NCBI RefSeq assembly: GCF_008086045.1
Contig: NZ_VSEY01000001.1
Location: 62,001-126,000, forward strand
DNA: 64,000 nt
Source: Nonomuraea sp. PA05
GTDB lineage: Bacteria; Actinomycetota; Actinomycetes; Streptosporangiales; Streptosporangiaceae
Direction: 5' to 3'
The translations under genes were made by a program, and so were the position numbers. The first letter of the stretch is position 1. Each line of letters begins with the position of its first letter. Shown in pieces: positions 9,950 to 18,832 of this stretch. Below the pieces are notes generated by a model, which did not search any database, was not told the origin of the DNA, and saw only the letters and a list, made by a program, of their open reading frames with translations.

Positions 9950-11311
9950 TCAGCTGGCCCAGTCCAGCAGCGGCCGGGTGTTGCTCGGGTGCCGCAGCTT
10001 GGACAGCGACTCCTTCTCGAGCTGCCGGATCCGCTCCCGGGTCAGCCCCAGGTGCTTGCCGATCTCGTCCAGTGTGTGCGGCTTGCCGTCGACCAGCCCG
10101 AACCGCAGAGCCATGATCTTCGACTCGCGCGGCGACAGGTTGTCGAGCACGCCCCTGAGCTGGTCGCCGAGGAGCTGGCGGTCGACGATCTCGGACGCCT
10201 CGGGGGAGTCGACGTCCTCGATGAGGTCGCCGATCGTGGTCTCCCCGTCCTCGCCGATGGTCGCGTTCAGCGAGATCGGCTGGCGGCTGGTGCGCAGCAG
10301 CTCCTCGATCTGGTCAGGCGTCTTGTCCAGCTCGACGGCCAGTTCCTCGGGCGTGGGCTCGCGGCCCAGCCGCTGGTGCATGTCGCGCTCGACCCGGGAC
10401 AGCTTGGAGAGCATCTCCAGCACGTGCACGGGCAGCCGGATCGTGCGGGCCGAGTCGGCGAAGCCGCGCTGTATGGCCTGCCGGATCCACCACATGGCGT
10501 AGGTGGAGAACTTGAAGCCCTTGGTGTAGTCGAACTTCTCCACGGCCCTGATGAGGCCCAGGTTGCCCTCCTGGACGACGTCCAGCAGGGACATCCCGCG
10601 GTCGGTGTACTTCTTGGCGACCGAGACCACGAGCCGCAGGTTGGCCTCCAGCATGTGGTCCTTGGCCTGCCGGCCGTCCTCGATCACCAGGTGCAGGTCG
10701 TCCTGCGCGGCGGGCGACAGGTCGGGCTGGGTCTCCAGCTTGTACTCGGCGTACAGGCCGGCCTCGATCCGCCTGGCCAGCTCGACCTCCTGGGCGGCGG
10801 TGAGCAGGGTGCGGCGGCCGATGGACTTGAGGTAGGTGTGCACGGAGTCGCCCATGACGGACTGCGTGTCGTCCAGGTCGAGCGGCTCGTTGTCGAGCTC
10901 GGCCTCCTCGTTCATGACGAGGTCGTCGGGCACGTCCTCCTCGTGTTCCGGCTTGGCCTCGGACGGCGTCACGGCCTTGCCGGCGGCGGTCGTCCGGGCG
11001 GTCGCGGAAGTTTTTGCCTCGCCGGGCTTGCGGCCGGTAGTCTTTGCCCGCGAGGTCGTCTTCTTGGCGGCAGGCGACTTTCTCTGGGTCTTCTTCGGGG
11101 CGGTGGTGCTGAGAGACGGCTCACCTTCGGCGGCCAGGCTCACGCCTGCCTCTGACAGCTCGCGCAGGATCGTGCGGCCTTCAGAGGGGCTGATGCCGGC
11201 CTCGGCGAACGCGTCGCGCAGCTCGGCCAGAGAAAGGTGACCCTGGTCTCGCCCTCGTTCAATCAGCTGGTCGAGAGTTGCGGGTGGGGTCGCCACGGCG
11301 GTTCTGGGCAT
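9950..11311 (-). CDS. RNA polymerase sigma factor, RpoD/SigA-SigB family
   Basis: A 453-residue sigma-70 factor. Residues 1-60 resemble sigma region 1.1 ([20 protein letters not shown]). A Lys/Thr/Ala-rich linker follows, then region 1.2 ([16 protein letters not shown]), region 2 with [20 protein letters not shown], region 3, and region 4 with [20 protein letters not shown]. The start at ATG 11311 has GGAGGAGG close upstream. The C-terminus is [11 protein letters not shown], and region 2.4/3 reads [20 protein letters not shown]; both differ from the near-invariant SRSQVLRDYLD ending of actinobacterial principal sigma factors. I therefore read it as a second, group-2-like or diverged factor that kept an N-terminal region 1.1, rather than certainly the vegetative HrdB. 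Confidence 0.9.
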   Translation of the reverse strand: MPRTAVATPPATLDQLIERGRDQGHLSLAELRDAFAEAGISPSEGRTILRELSEAGVSLAAEGEPSLSTTAPKKTQRKSPAAKKTTSRAKTTGRKPGEAKTSATARTTAAGKAVTPSEAKPEHEEDVPDDLVMNEEAELDNEPLDLDDTQSVMGDSVHTYLKSIGRRTLLTAAQEVELARRIEAGLYAEYKLETQPDLSPAAQDDLHLVIEDGRQAKDHMLEANLRLVVSVAKKYTDRGMSLLDVVQEGNLGLIRAVEKFDYTKGFKFSTYAMWWIRQAIQRGFADSARTIRLPVHVLEMLSKLSRVERDMHQRLGREPTPEELAVELDKTPDQIEELLRTSRQPISLNATIGEDGETTIGDLIEDVDSPEASEIVDRQLLGDQLRGVLDNLSPRESKIMALRFGLVDGKPHTLDEIGKHLGLTRERIRQLEKESLSKLRHPSNTRPLLDWAS

Positions 11312-11359
11312 GAGGACACCTCCTCCGTACGGAGTGGAAGCGATCAGGCAGGTTGTGGT

Positions 11360-11477
11360 GGGGCGGTTTCGCGTCCGCACGGCGCACCAGTATCAATAAC
11401 GCCAATCGCCGTCATTTGTTCCCGTACGCCCCTGCGGGAGGAAAAGGGGCGGATCGCCCCATATGCGAAACCGCCCC
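11360..11477. repeat. 13-bp inverted repeat flanking the sigma factor promoter region
   Basis: GGGGCGGTTTCGC (11360-11372) and GCGAAACCGCCCC (11465-11477) are perfect inverse complements 92 bases apart. They span nearly the whole gap between the small secreted-protein gene and the sigma factor. The stretch between holds the AT-richest bases here (11391-11418), where the sigma promoter probably lies. Confidence 0.8.
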
Positions 11478-11487
11478 AGGGTTCGGT

Positions 11488-11841
11488 CTATTCCGGATGC
11501 CCGTCCGTCTGCCCGGCATCTCCAGGGCGGACTTCGACATCACCGGTGCCGACCTCGAACTGGCCGGGCGTCACCTCGGGCATCGGCATGGGCTCGGCGC
11601 CCTCCATGCGCTGGTCCGTCCAGTACTCGATGACCTCGCGGGGGTCGGGGTTGACCTCGGTGGACACCACGATGTCAGGAGTCGGCTCACCGGACGGCGG
11701 CGCCTTCTCCACCACGGCCCGGGTCTCCCTCGCGACCTGGTCGAGCTTGCCCGCCGAGGCGGCCGCCGCGACTGAGGCGCCCCCGACGACGATGACGCCG
11801 ACGACGACCGCGGATGCCCACATCTTGCGGGTCTGGTCCAT
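11488..11841 (-). CDS. Small secreted or membrane-anchored protein
   Basis: A 117-residue protein. A short basic N-terminus (MDQTRKMW) precedes a hydrophobic segment (ASAVVVGVIVVGGASVAAAA) ending in an AxA-like site, so it is either exported or anchored by one helix. The remainder is acidic and Pro/Glu-rich (for example PEVTPGQFEVGTGDVEVRPG) with no recognised domain. The ATG at 11841 has a strong GGAGGGAG site. The longer frame upstream of it lacks one. It is oriented toward the sigma factor gene, 176 bases away. Confidence 0.7.
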   Translation of the reverse strand: MDQTRKMWASAVVVGVIVVGGASVAAAASAGKLDQVARETRAVVEKAPPSGEPTPDIVVSTEVNPDPREVIEYWTDQRMEGAEPMPMPEVTPGQFEVGTGDVEVRPGDAGQTDGHPE

Positions 11842-11884
11842 GAAGGCTCCCTCCTTCTCCCCGATTTGACGCAGCCGCAACTCG

Positions 11885-13033
11885 TCAGGTTCCTGTCCTC
11901 AGCCGTATCAGATCGGTCTTGCCGTTCGGCAGCAGCGGCAGCCGGGAGACGAACCGCAGCTCGCGCGGGGCGGCATGAGGGGGAAGCCTATCGCGGCAAT
12001 ACGCCCTCAATTGCGAAAGCGTGAGGGGTGTGTCGGGGTTGGCGGGGACGACGATGGCGGTGACCAGCTCGCCCCATTCGGGATCCGGCGTGCCGATCAC
12101 CGCCGCGTCGGCGATCTCCGGATGAGCGCACAACACGTCCGTCACGGCACCGGCCACGACCTTCTCGCCGCCGGTGTTGATCACGTCGTCGGCCCTGCCC
12201 AGCACGCGCAGCCGTCCCTCACGCAGCTCGCCCAGGTCGGAGGTGACGAACCAGCCGCCGTCGAACGGGGTGGCGGGCACGCCGAAGCGGTAGCCGGAGA
12301 ACAGCACCAGGCCCGCGATCCTGATCAGGCCGTCCTCGCCGATCTTGACGTCCACGCCCTGCAACGGCCTGCCGTCGTAGACGCAGCCGCCGCTCGTCTC
12401 GCTCGACCCGTACGTCGTCACGATCCGCGCGCCCCGCGCCCTGGCGCGTTCCAGCAGGCCGGGACGGGCCGCGGCGCCGCCCAGCACGATCGTCCTGAAC
12501 ACCGACAGGTCCGCCCCCGCCTCGACCAGCCGGTGGAGCTGCGTGGGCACGAGAGAGACGTGATCGGCGCCCGAACGCAGCACCGCCTCGGGGTCGAACG
12601 CGGCGTGGATGATCGGCTCACTGCCCGACAGCAGCGCGCGTACCAGAACCTGAAGACCGGACACGTGCGAGACGGGCAGGCAGCACAGCCAGCGCTCACC
12701 CTCCGCCGCCTCCACGCGGCGCAGCGAGGCCGCCGCCGACGCGCGCAGGGCGGCGGCGGACAGCATCACCCCCTTGGGGGCGCCGGTGCTGCCGCTGGTG
12801 GCGATCACCACCGCCACGTCGCCTGGGACGCCCTCGCCGCCGTCGCGCGGGACGCCGCCGAGATGCGTGGGACGCAGGGCGGCCAGCGCGGGCTCCGCAT
12901 GGCCGGGGGACAGCGGGAGGACGGCGGGACCGTCGCCGGACAGGGCGTCGCGCACCGCCGTGAACAGGGCAGGTCCCGGAGGCTGCACAATGGCATGCAG
13001 CGGACGGTCCGGATGCGACGGGTTCCTCCACAT
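11885..13033 (-). CDS. menE: o-Succinylbenzoate-CoA ligase
   Basis: A 382-residue adenylate-forming ligase that activates o-succinylbenzoate with ATP and CoA in menaquinone synthesis. The AMP-binding P-loop is IATSGSTGAPKGVML, followed by YGSSETSGG, the acid in SDLGEL, and GRADDVINTGGEKV at the hinge. The catalytic lysine is in LLPNGKTDL near the C-terminus. All core motifs are present, so it looks functional. The shorter length (about 380 against 450-500 for generic ligases) fits actinobacterial MenE. ATG 13033 is preferred. The open frame continues upstream only as the antisense of the menC remnant. It is divergent from menC-menD, sharing the 49-base gap 13034-13082. Confidence 0.9.
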   Translation of the reverse strand: MWRNPSHPDRPLHAIVQPPGPALFTAVRDALSGDGPAVLPLSPGHAEPALAALRPTHLGGVPRDGGEGVPGDVAVVIATSGSTGAPKGVMLSAAALRASAAASLRRVEAAEGERWLCCLPVSHVSGLQVLVRALLSGSEPIIHAAFDPEAVLRSGADHVSLVPTQLHRLVEAGADLSVFRTIVLGGAAARPGLLERARARGARIVTTYGSSETSGGCVYDGRPLQGVDVKIGEDGLIRIAGLVLFSGYRFGVPATPFDGGWFVTSDLGELREGRLRVLGRADDVINTGGEKVVAGAVTDVLCAHPEIADAAVIGTPDPEWGELVTAIVVPANPDTPLTLSQLRAYCRDRLPPHAAPRELRFVSRLPLLPNGKTDLIRLRTGT

Positions 13034-13082
13034 GCTCGTAAGGTTAATGGCGACAGGTCGGACAGCGGCGCAGGGGAGGGTC

Positions 13083-13607
13083 GTGACGCGTTCTCCCAGG
13101 GCTCCCGGGGCTTCCGTGGTCTTCAGGATTGCGATGCGCACGCGTTTGCGCGGACAGACCGTCAGGGAAGGGGTGCTGCTGCACGGCCCGGCGGGGTGGG
13201 GCGAGTTCTCGCCGTTCCCCGGGTACGGCCCGCGCGGCTGCGCCACGGCCAAGGTCCAGGTGGCCGAGTACGGGCAGACGTCCGACGAGCAGCCCTGCGC
13301 CAGCGCCGTGGAGACGTCCGTGGGGCCGGCCGCCGGGTTAGCGCCGGCCGCGGCCCTGTCCGCGCTGCCCTGCGCGTGCGGGCCCGGCACGATGCTGCCC
13401 TGCGCGGGCGGGCCCGGCACGATGCTGCCCTGCGCGTGCGAGCCCGGCATGATGTCGCTGCTGCCGGGCGACGTCGTCGCGGACCCGCCGGCGCCGGTGG
13501 ACGGCCGCCTGACCGTCCGGCGGCCCCGAGTTGATGTTCAGCAGTTGTCGGCTTACGAGATCGAATCTCCCCAGTGGCTTCGCCGGATGCAGGAGGCGTC
13601 ACTTTGA
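13083..13607 (+). pseudogene. menC: Collapsed menC (o-succinylbenzoate synthase) remnant, open in frame
   Basis: A 174-codon open frame where a full MenC is about 320. Recognisable MenC blocks appear in family order but shortened. These are an N-terminus (VVFRIAMRT...VREGVLLHGPAGWGEFSPF, residues 12-45); TAKVQVAEYGQT (55-66), the barrel strand that normally reads AKVKV; EQPCA (69-73), the metal-ligand Glu strand; AVETSVGPAAGLAPAA (75-90); and the C-terminal SLLPGDVVADP...VDGRLTVRRP (125-148). The segments between them, including the DANGAW aspartate and the later Asp and Lys, are gone. The second lysine of K-x-K is Gln. A 30-bp repeat fills the gap before the C-terminus. Synthase activity is therefore not expected. 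The start is GTG 13083 behind GGGGAGGG, and the stop overlaps the menD start. Identification rests on remembered family motifs. Confidence 0.8.
13368..13457 (+). repeat. Three in-frame 30-bp tandem repeats in the menC remnant
   Basis: Units 13368-13397, 13398-13427 and 13428-13457 encode PCACGPGTML, PCAGGPGTML and PCACEPGMMS. The first copy corresponds to the normal MenC segment before SLLxGDVV, so the array looks like local duplication of native sequence rather than an insertion. Being a multiple of three, it keeps the frame. Confidence 0.9.
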
Positions 13608-15265
13608 ACCCCGCTACCGCGCTGGCCACCGTACTGGTCGACGAGCTGGTGCGCTGCGGCCTGACCGACGTGGTGCTCGCCCCCGGCTCCCGCTCCGCCC
13701 CGCTGGCGCTCGCCCTGCACGCCGAGTCCCGGGTGCGGCTGCACGTGCGCGTGGACGAGCGCTCCGCGTCGTTCCTCGCGCTCGGCCTGGCCAAACGCTC
13801 GGAACGGCCCGTCGCGCTGATCTGCTCCTCCGGCACCGCCACCGCGAACTTCCACCCGGCCGTCATCGAGGCGAGCGAGTCCGGCGTACCGCTGCTCGTG
13901 CTCACCGCCGACCGCCCGCCCGAGCTGCGCGGCACCGGCGCCAACCAGACGATCGACCAGATCAAGCTGTACGGCGCCGCCACCCGCTGGTTCGCCGAGG
14001 TCGGCGTGCCCGAGGACCGGCCCGGCCAGGTGGCCTACTGGCGTTCCCTGGCCTGCCGCGCCTACCAGCGCGCGTCCGGCGCGGGAAACCCCGGCCCCGT
14101 GCACCTCAACCTGGCCTTCAGGGAGCCGCTCATCCCCGACGGCGACACCTCCTGGTGCGAGCCGCTCGATCTCGGCGCCGGCGCCCCCTGGGTGCGCGCC
14201 CGCGTCGCGCCTCCGCCCATCGCCCTGCACATCCCGCCCACCAGGCGCGGCGTGCTCGTCGTCGGCGACGGCGCCGCCAACGTGCGCCGCTACGTGGCCG
14301 CCGCCGGGATGGCCGGCTGGCCCGTCCTGTCCGAGCCGAACGGCGGCGCCCGCTACGGCGACCACGCCATCTCCGCCTACCACTACCTGCTGGGCACACC
14401 CGAGTTCGCCGACGCGCACCGGCCTGACGTGGTCGTCACGCTGGGCCGGCCCGGGCTGTCCCGGCCGCTGCTGTCGTGGCTGCGGCGGGCCGGCGAGCAC
14501 ATCGTCGTCGCCCCCGACCTCGACCGCTGGCCCGACCCCACCCGCTCGGCCACCCAGGTCGCCCAGGCCGTCGAGATCCCCGTCGCCTCAGGCGACGACT
14601 CCTGGCTGCACGCCTGGCGCCAGGCCGACCTGGCCGCCCGCGCCGCCATGGACGAGGTCCTCGACCTGTCGGGCACGAGCGAGCCGCGCCTGGCCAGAGA
14701 CCTCGTGGACGCCCTGCCCAACGGGGCGCTGCTGTTCTGCGGCTCCTCCATGCCCATCCGCGACCTCGACCAGGCCATGCGGCCGCGCCGTGGCATCCGG
14801 CTGATGGCCAACCGGGGGGCGTCCGGGATCGACGGGCTGGTGTCCACGGCCATGGGGGCGGCGCTGGCGCACAACGGGCCCTCGTACGCGCTACTGGGGG
14901 ACCTTTCCTTCTTGCACGATCAGAACGGGCTCATCCTGGGGCCGCGCGAGCCTCGGCCCGATCTCTGCCTCGTGGTCGTGAACAACGACGGGGGCGGGAT
15001 CTTCTCGCTGCTGCCGCAGGCCGCCGTGCGGGATCCGTTCGAGCGGGTGTTCGGGACGCCGCACGGGGTGGATCTGGGGTACGTGGCGGCGGCCACGGGG
15101 ACGCCCTACACGCTGGTGGGGGATGTCGGGGAGCTGCCCAAGGCGTTGCGGGGGGAGGGGCCGCGGGTGGTCGAGGTGCGTACGGATCGGGAGGAGAACG
15201 TTCTGGTGCATGGGCGGTTGCGGGATGCGGCTCAGGAGGCTGTGCGGGCCTGCCTCGCGGGGTGA
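13604..15265 (+). CDS. menD: 2-Succinyl-5-enolpyruvyl-6-hydroxy-3-cyclohexene-1-carboxylate synthase
   Basis: A 553-residue thiamine-diphosphate enzyme that joins 2-oxoglutarate to isochorismate, the first committed step of classical menaquinone synthesis. The N-terminal Pyr domain has VVLAPGSRSAPLALALH and DERSASFLALG. The C-terminal PP domain has the ThDP motif GDLSFLHDQNGL...NNDGGGIFSLLPQ. Its length is normal for MenD and no gap is seen. The start is TTG 13604, because AGGAGG lies at 13591-13596. An upstream in-frame ATG (13574) would extend into menC without a ribosome binding site. TTG overlaps the menC stop as TTGA, so menD is probably translationally coupled to the menC remnant. Its presence says the organism uses, or recently used, the MenF/D/H/C/E route. 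Confidence 0.95.
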   Translation: MNPATALATVLVDELVRCGLTDVVLAPGSRSAPLALALHAESRVRLHVRVDERSASFLALGLAKRSERPVALICSSGTATANFHPAVIEASESGVPLLVLTADRPPELRGTGANQTIDQIKLYGAATRWFAEVGVPEDRPGQVAYWRSLACRAYQRASGAGNPGPVHLNLAFREPLIPDGDTSWCEPLDLGAGAPWVRARVAPPPIALHIPPTRRGVLVVGDGAANVRRYVAAAGMAGWPVLSEPNGGARYGDHAISAYHYLLGTPEFADAHRPDVVVTLGRPGLSRPLLSWLRRAGEHIVVAPDLDRWPDPTRSATQVAQAVEIPVASGDDSWLHAWRQADLAARAAMDEVLDLSGTSEPRLARDLVDALPNGALLFCGSSMPIRDLDQAMRPRRGIRLMANRGASGIDGLVSTAMGAALAHNGPSYALLGDLSFLHDQNGLILGPREPRPDLCLVVVNNDGGGIFSLLPQAAVRDPFERVFGTPHGVDLGYVAAATGTPYTLVGDVGELPKALRGEGPRVVEVRTDREENVLVHGRLRDAAQEAVRACLAG

Positions 15266-15402
15266 CGTCCTGGGCGTGGTTCCGGCCCGCCCTCCCGGCT
15301 GAGCGCCGTTCAGGGCGCCGGGCCCCGCCGCACCACACCCCGCCGACGCGGCGCCAGAGGGCGGCCCGCGCTCGTGCCGGTGCGGGTGCGGCGTTGCGGG
15401 CT

Positions 15403-16305
15403 TCAGCGGCCGAGGGCGTCCAGGAGCCGGTTGAGGGGGCTGTCGAGGCCGTAGCGGTCGGCGAGACGGACGAGCGCCTCGGGGTCGCGGGGCTTGGCGG
15501 GGAGCGTGAGGTCGGTGGCGGGCAGGGGCGCGTCCGAGGCGACCTCGACCACGGCCGGTGCGGCGCGGAGGTAGTCGCGGGCGGCGGCGAGCCGGTTGCG
15601 GCTGCCGGCCGGGAAGCCGTCCGTGACGCCCGCGTCGAGCGCCTCCAGCAGGGCGGGCAGGGAGCCGAAGCGGGTGATCAGCGCGGCGGCGGTCTTCTCG
15701 CCGACGCCCGGCACGCCCGGCAGGCCGTCGCTGGGGTCGCCGCGCAGGGTGGCGAAGTCGGCGTAGGAGCGGCCGGGGACGCCGTACTTGGCGGTGACGA
15801 ACGCCTCGTCCACGATCTGCAGGTTGCGGATGCCGCGCACGGTGTAGAGGACGCGCACCGGCCGGGAGTCGTCGACGAGCTGGAAGAGGTCGCGGTCGCC
15901 GGTGACGATGTCCACGGCGCCGTCGCCGGCCTGGTGGGTGAGGGTGCCGATCACGTCGTCAGCCTCGTAGCCGGGTGACTCCAGGCGGGCGATGCCGAGG
16001 GCGTCGAGGACGTCCTGGATGACCGCGATCTGCGGGACGAGCGCCTCCGGCACCTCTTCCGTGTCGCCGTGGGCGACCCGGTGCGCCTTGTACGTCGGGA
16101 TCGCCGCCACCCGGAAGGCGGGCCGCCAGTCGGCGTCCATGGTGGCCGCGAGCGCCGTGGGGGAGTGCTGGCGCACGAGGGTGGCGATCATGTCGATGAG
16201 CCCGCGCACCGCGTTGACCGGCGAGCCGTCGGGAGCCTTGATCGACTCCGGGATGCCGTAGAAGGCGCGGAAGTAGAGAGAAGGGGTGTCCAGAAGCATC
16301 AGCAC
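15403..16305 (-). CDS. 5'-3' exonuclease (PolA N-terminal type), stand-alone
   Basis: A 300-residue FEN-like nuclease corresponding to the 5'-nuclease domain of DNA polymerase I. Metal-binding acids lie in LLDTPSLYFRAFYG, YEADDVIGTL and TGDRDLFQLV. The helix-hairpin-helix that grips DNA is GDPSDGLPGVPGVGEKTAAAL. Such stand-alone copies are common in actinobacteria and are thought to remove flaps or RNA primers. The possible starts are GTG 16305 and ATG 16299; neither has a strong ribosome binding site. The gene faces menD convergently across 137 bases, in which I see nothing else. Confidence 0.9.
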   Translation of the reverse strand: MLMLLDTPSLYFRAFYGIPESIKAPDGSPVNAVRGLIDMIATLVRQHSPTALAATMDADWRPAFRVAAIPTYKAHRVAHGDTEEVPEALVPQIAVIQDVLDALGIARLESPGYEADDVIGTLTHQAGDGAVDIVTGDRDLFQLVDDSRPVRVLYTVRGIRNLQIVDEAFVTAKYGVPGRSYADFATLRGDPSDGLPGVPGVGEKTAAALITRFGSLPALLEALDAGVTDGFPAGSRNRLAAARDYLRAAPAVVEVASDAPLPATDLTLPAKPRDPEALVRLADRYGLDSPLNRLLDALGR

Positions 16306-16357
16306 CCGTCCATGGTGGCACTTCCCGCAGGCCCGCGCAGGTCCGCGCGGGTCCTGC

Positions 16358-17563
16358 TCACTCCGCCCCCAGCACGCCCACGGCCAGCAGGCAGGCGTCG
16401 TCCTCCGGGTTGGGGCCGCCGATGTCGGCGAGCAGGCGGTCGAGGCTCTCCTCCAGGTCCTGGCAGTCGACCTTGCGGGACGCCGTCATGGCCAGGTCGA
16501 GGCCGACGTCGATGTCGCGGGTGCGCCGCTCGACCAGCCCGTCGGTGAACATCAGCAGCAGGTCTCCCGGGTGCAGGCGGGTGGTGGCCAGCTCGTACGG
16601 GCTGCCGGACGCGGCCCCCAGCAGCACGCCCCTGGGCTGCGGGAGCTGGCTGGCCACGCCGTCGCGCACCAGGATGGGCGCCAGGTTGCCCGCCTGTCCC
16701 CAGGCGAACACCCGGGTCCGCGGGTCGAAGTGCCCGATGATCGCGGTGGCGGTGGTGTCCTTGAGCTGGTGCAGGACGAGCTCGTTCAGCCAGTCGAGCA
16801 GCCGGTTGGCCGCCTGCCCCGTCATGGCGAGGCCGACGAGGGCGTGGCGGAGCTGGGCCATGCGGGAGATGGCGGGCAGTCCGTGGCCGGAGACGTCCCC
16901 GATGGCCAGGAGCTGGCGGCCGTCGGGGGCGGGTGCGGCCTCGAACCAGTCGCCGCCCAGGTTCGCGGTCTTCTCGGCCGGCACGTACCGGACCGCGATG
17001 CGGGTCTGCGGCAGGTCGAGGCAGCCGTCCGGCTCGGGCAGGATCGCCTCGCGCAGGGCGAGCATGACGTGGCGGTCCTCGGCGGCCCGCTCGCGGGCCT
17101 CCAGGAGCTGGCGGCGCGACTCCGAGACCATGCGCTCGGCGCGGCGGCGTCCGGTGATGTCCTGGATGACGCCGTGCATGCCGATCGTGCCGCCCGGGCC
17201 CGCCAGGGGCTCCAGGATGACGCGCAGGTCGCGCAGGTCGCTGGAGCCGACCCCGCGGCGGATGCGGAACTCGGCCTGCACCGGCTCGTCGCTCTGCACG
17301 ACCGACCACAGCAGCCGGTCGAGCGTGGCCACGTCGCCTGGCTCGACGTGCTCGGCCAGGTCGGGCAGGGCGATGGGGCCCTCACCGGGGTCGCGGCCGA
17401 AGATCACGTAGACCTGCTCCGACCAGATCGTCTCCCCCGTGTGCAGATGCCATTCGGCCCAGCCCATGTTGCCGAGCCGCTGGGCGTGCGCCAGCCGTAC
17501 GGCGAGCATCTCGGCGTCGCTCTCGTGCCCGAGCAGCTCTGCCGCGCCTATGACGTCGACCAT
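16358..17563 (-). CDS. PAS domain SpoIIE-type (PP2C) serine phosphatase
   Basis: A 401-residue signalling phosphatase. An N-terminal PAS fold (residues about 25-140, with WAEWHLHTGETIWSEQVYVIFG and ending MHGVIQDITGRR) leads through a helical linker into a SpoIIE/PP2C domain with the Mn-binding acids in GGDWFEA, IGDVSGHG and LLMFTDGLVE and PEDDACLL. It would dephosphorylate an anti-anti-sigma factor or similar partner in response to a small-molecule or redox cue. No partner is adjacent. The ATG at 17563 has only a weak ribosome binding site, so the exact N-terminus is uncertain. Confidence 0.85.
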   Translation of the reverse strand: MVDVIGAAELLGHESDAEMLAVRLAHAQRLGNMGWAEWHLHTGETIWSEQVYVIFGRDPGEGPIALPDLAEHVEPGDVATLDRLLWSVVQSDEPVQAEFRIRRGVGSSDLRDLRVILEPLAGPGGTIGMHGVIQDITGRRRAERMVSESRRQLLEARERAAEDRHVMLALREAILPEPDGCLDLPQTRIAVRYVPAEKTANLGGDWFEAAPAPDGRQLLAIGDVSGHGLPAISRMAQLRHALVGLAMTGQAANRLLDWLNELVLHQLKDTTATAIIGHFDPRTRVFAWGQAGNLAPILVRDGVASQLPQPRGVLLGAASGSPYELATTRLHPGDLLLMFTDGLVERRTRDIDVGLDLAMTASRKVDCQDLEESLDRLLADIGGPNPEDDACLLAVGVLGAE

Positions 17564-17719
17564 GTGTCTCACTCTCGACGCGGGGTGGAATCCGACAATT
17601 GGCCCCACACTACGTGATCGATCGTGAACGGTGTGTAGTGGGGGCTTGGTGCGTGACGAGACCTTTCCGTGGATTTTAGGCGGGTATGTTGGCCGGGCGG
17701 CCGGGAGTAGATTGAGCCT

Positions 17720-18832
17720 GTGACGTCCTCAGACCTGTATCCCGTGTCCCGTCTCGCCGCCGTTCAGGAGGCCACCGCCAAGGCGGGCCTCGACGCGCTG
17801 TTGCTCACCCCCGGCCCTGATCTGCGTTACGTCAGCGGCTACGACGCCAAGCCGCTGGAGCGGCTGACGTGCCTGGTGGTGCCCGCGTCGGGGGAGGCGT
17901 ACATGATGGTGCCCCGCCTGGAGCTGCCCGCCGCGCAGGCGTCGCCCGCCTCGCGGCTGGGGCTGGAGTTCGTGGCGTGGGACGAGACCGACGACCCGTA
18001 CGCGATCGCGGCGGCGCGGCTCGGCAAGGTCGCGGGCAAGGTGGGGCTCGCCGACCGGATGTGGGCCATGTCCTCGCTGCGCTTCCGCGAGGCGCTGCCC
18101 GAGGCCGAGCAGGTGCTGGCCGGCAGCGTGCTGAGGGAGCTGCGGATGCGCAAGTCGCCCGCCGAGACGGCGGCGCTGCGCGAGGCGGGCCAGGCCATCG
18201 ACTCCGTGCACCGCCAGGTGCCCGGGCTGCTGCGTGCCGGACGCACCGAGCGCGAGGTGGCCAAGGACATCGCCGAGGCGATCCTGGCCTCCGGGCACGC
18301 CACCGTCGACTTCGTCATCGTCGCCTCAGGGCCCAACGGCGCCAGCCCCCACCACGACGTGTCCGACCGGGTCATCCAGGCCGGCGAGCCGGTCGTGGTC
18401 GACATCGGCGGGCAGTTGCACAACGGCTACTGCTCCGACTCCACGCGCACGTACAGCGTGGGGGAGCCGCCGGCCGAGTTCGCCGCGTACTACGAGGTGC
18501 TGCGGCAGGCGCAGGACGCGGCCTGCGCGGCGGTCCGGCCCGGGGTGTCGTGCGAGTCGATCGACGCCGCCGCCCGCGACATCATCGCCGGGGCCGGCTA
18601 CGGCGAGTACTTCGTGCACCGCACCGGGCACGGCATCGGCATCGAGACGCACGAGGAGCCGTACATCGTCTCCGGCAACGGCGAGCCGCTGGAGCCCGGG
18701 TTCGCGTTCTCCGTCGAGCCGGGCATCTACCTGCCGGGCCGCCACGGCGCCAGGATCGAGGACATCGTGGTGTGCACGGAGAGCGGTGGTGAGCGGATGA
18801 ACGACACGCCGCGCGAGCTGGTGATCGTCTAG
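17720..18832 (+). CDS. M24 family Xaa-Pro aminopeptidase
   Basis: A 370-residue metallopeptidase of the pita-bread fold. An N-terminal creatinase domain (residues 1-130) precedes the catalytic domain. The five metal ligands are visible: Asp in VVVDIGG, Asp in SDSTRTYS, His in HRTGHGIG, Glu in FSVEPGIY and Glu in ARIEDIV. It removes N-terminal residues before proline and is cytosolic. GTG 17720 lies 7 bases after a TAGATT -10-like hexamer (17708-17713), so the mRNA may be leaderless. The gene is separated by 156 bases from the divergent phosphatase. Confidence 0.92.
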   Translation: MTSSDLYPVSRLAAVQEATAKAGLDALLLTPGPDLRYVSGYDAKPLERLTCLVVPASGEAYMMVPRLELPAAQASPASRLGLEFVAWDETDDPYAIAAARLGKVAGKVGLADRMWAMSSLRFREALPEAEQVLAGSVLRELRMRKSPAETAALREAGQAIDSVHRQVPGLLRAGRTEREVAKDIAEAILASGHATVDFVIVASGPNGASPHHDVSDRVIQAGEPVVVDIGGQLHNGYCSDSTRTYSVGEPPAEFAAYYEVLRQAQDAACAAVRPGVSCESIDAAARDIIAGAGYGEYFVHRTGHGIGIETHEEPYIVSGNGEPLEPGFAFSVEPGIYLPGRHGARIEDIVVCTESGGERMNDTPRELVIV

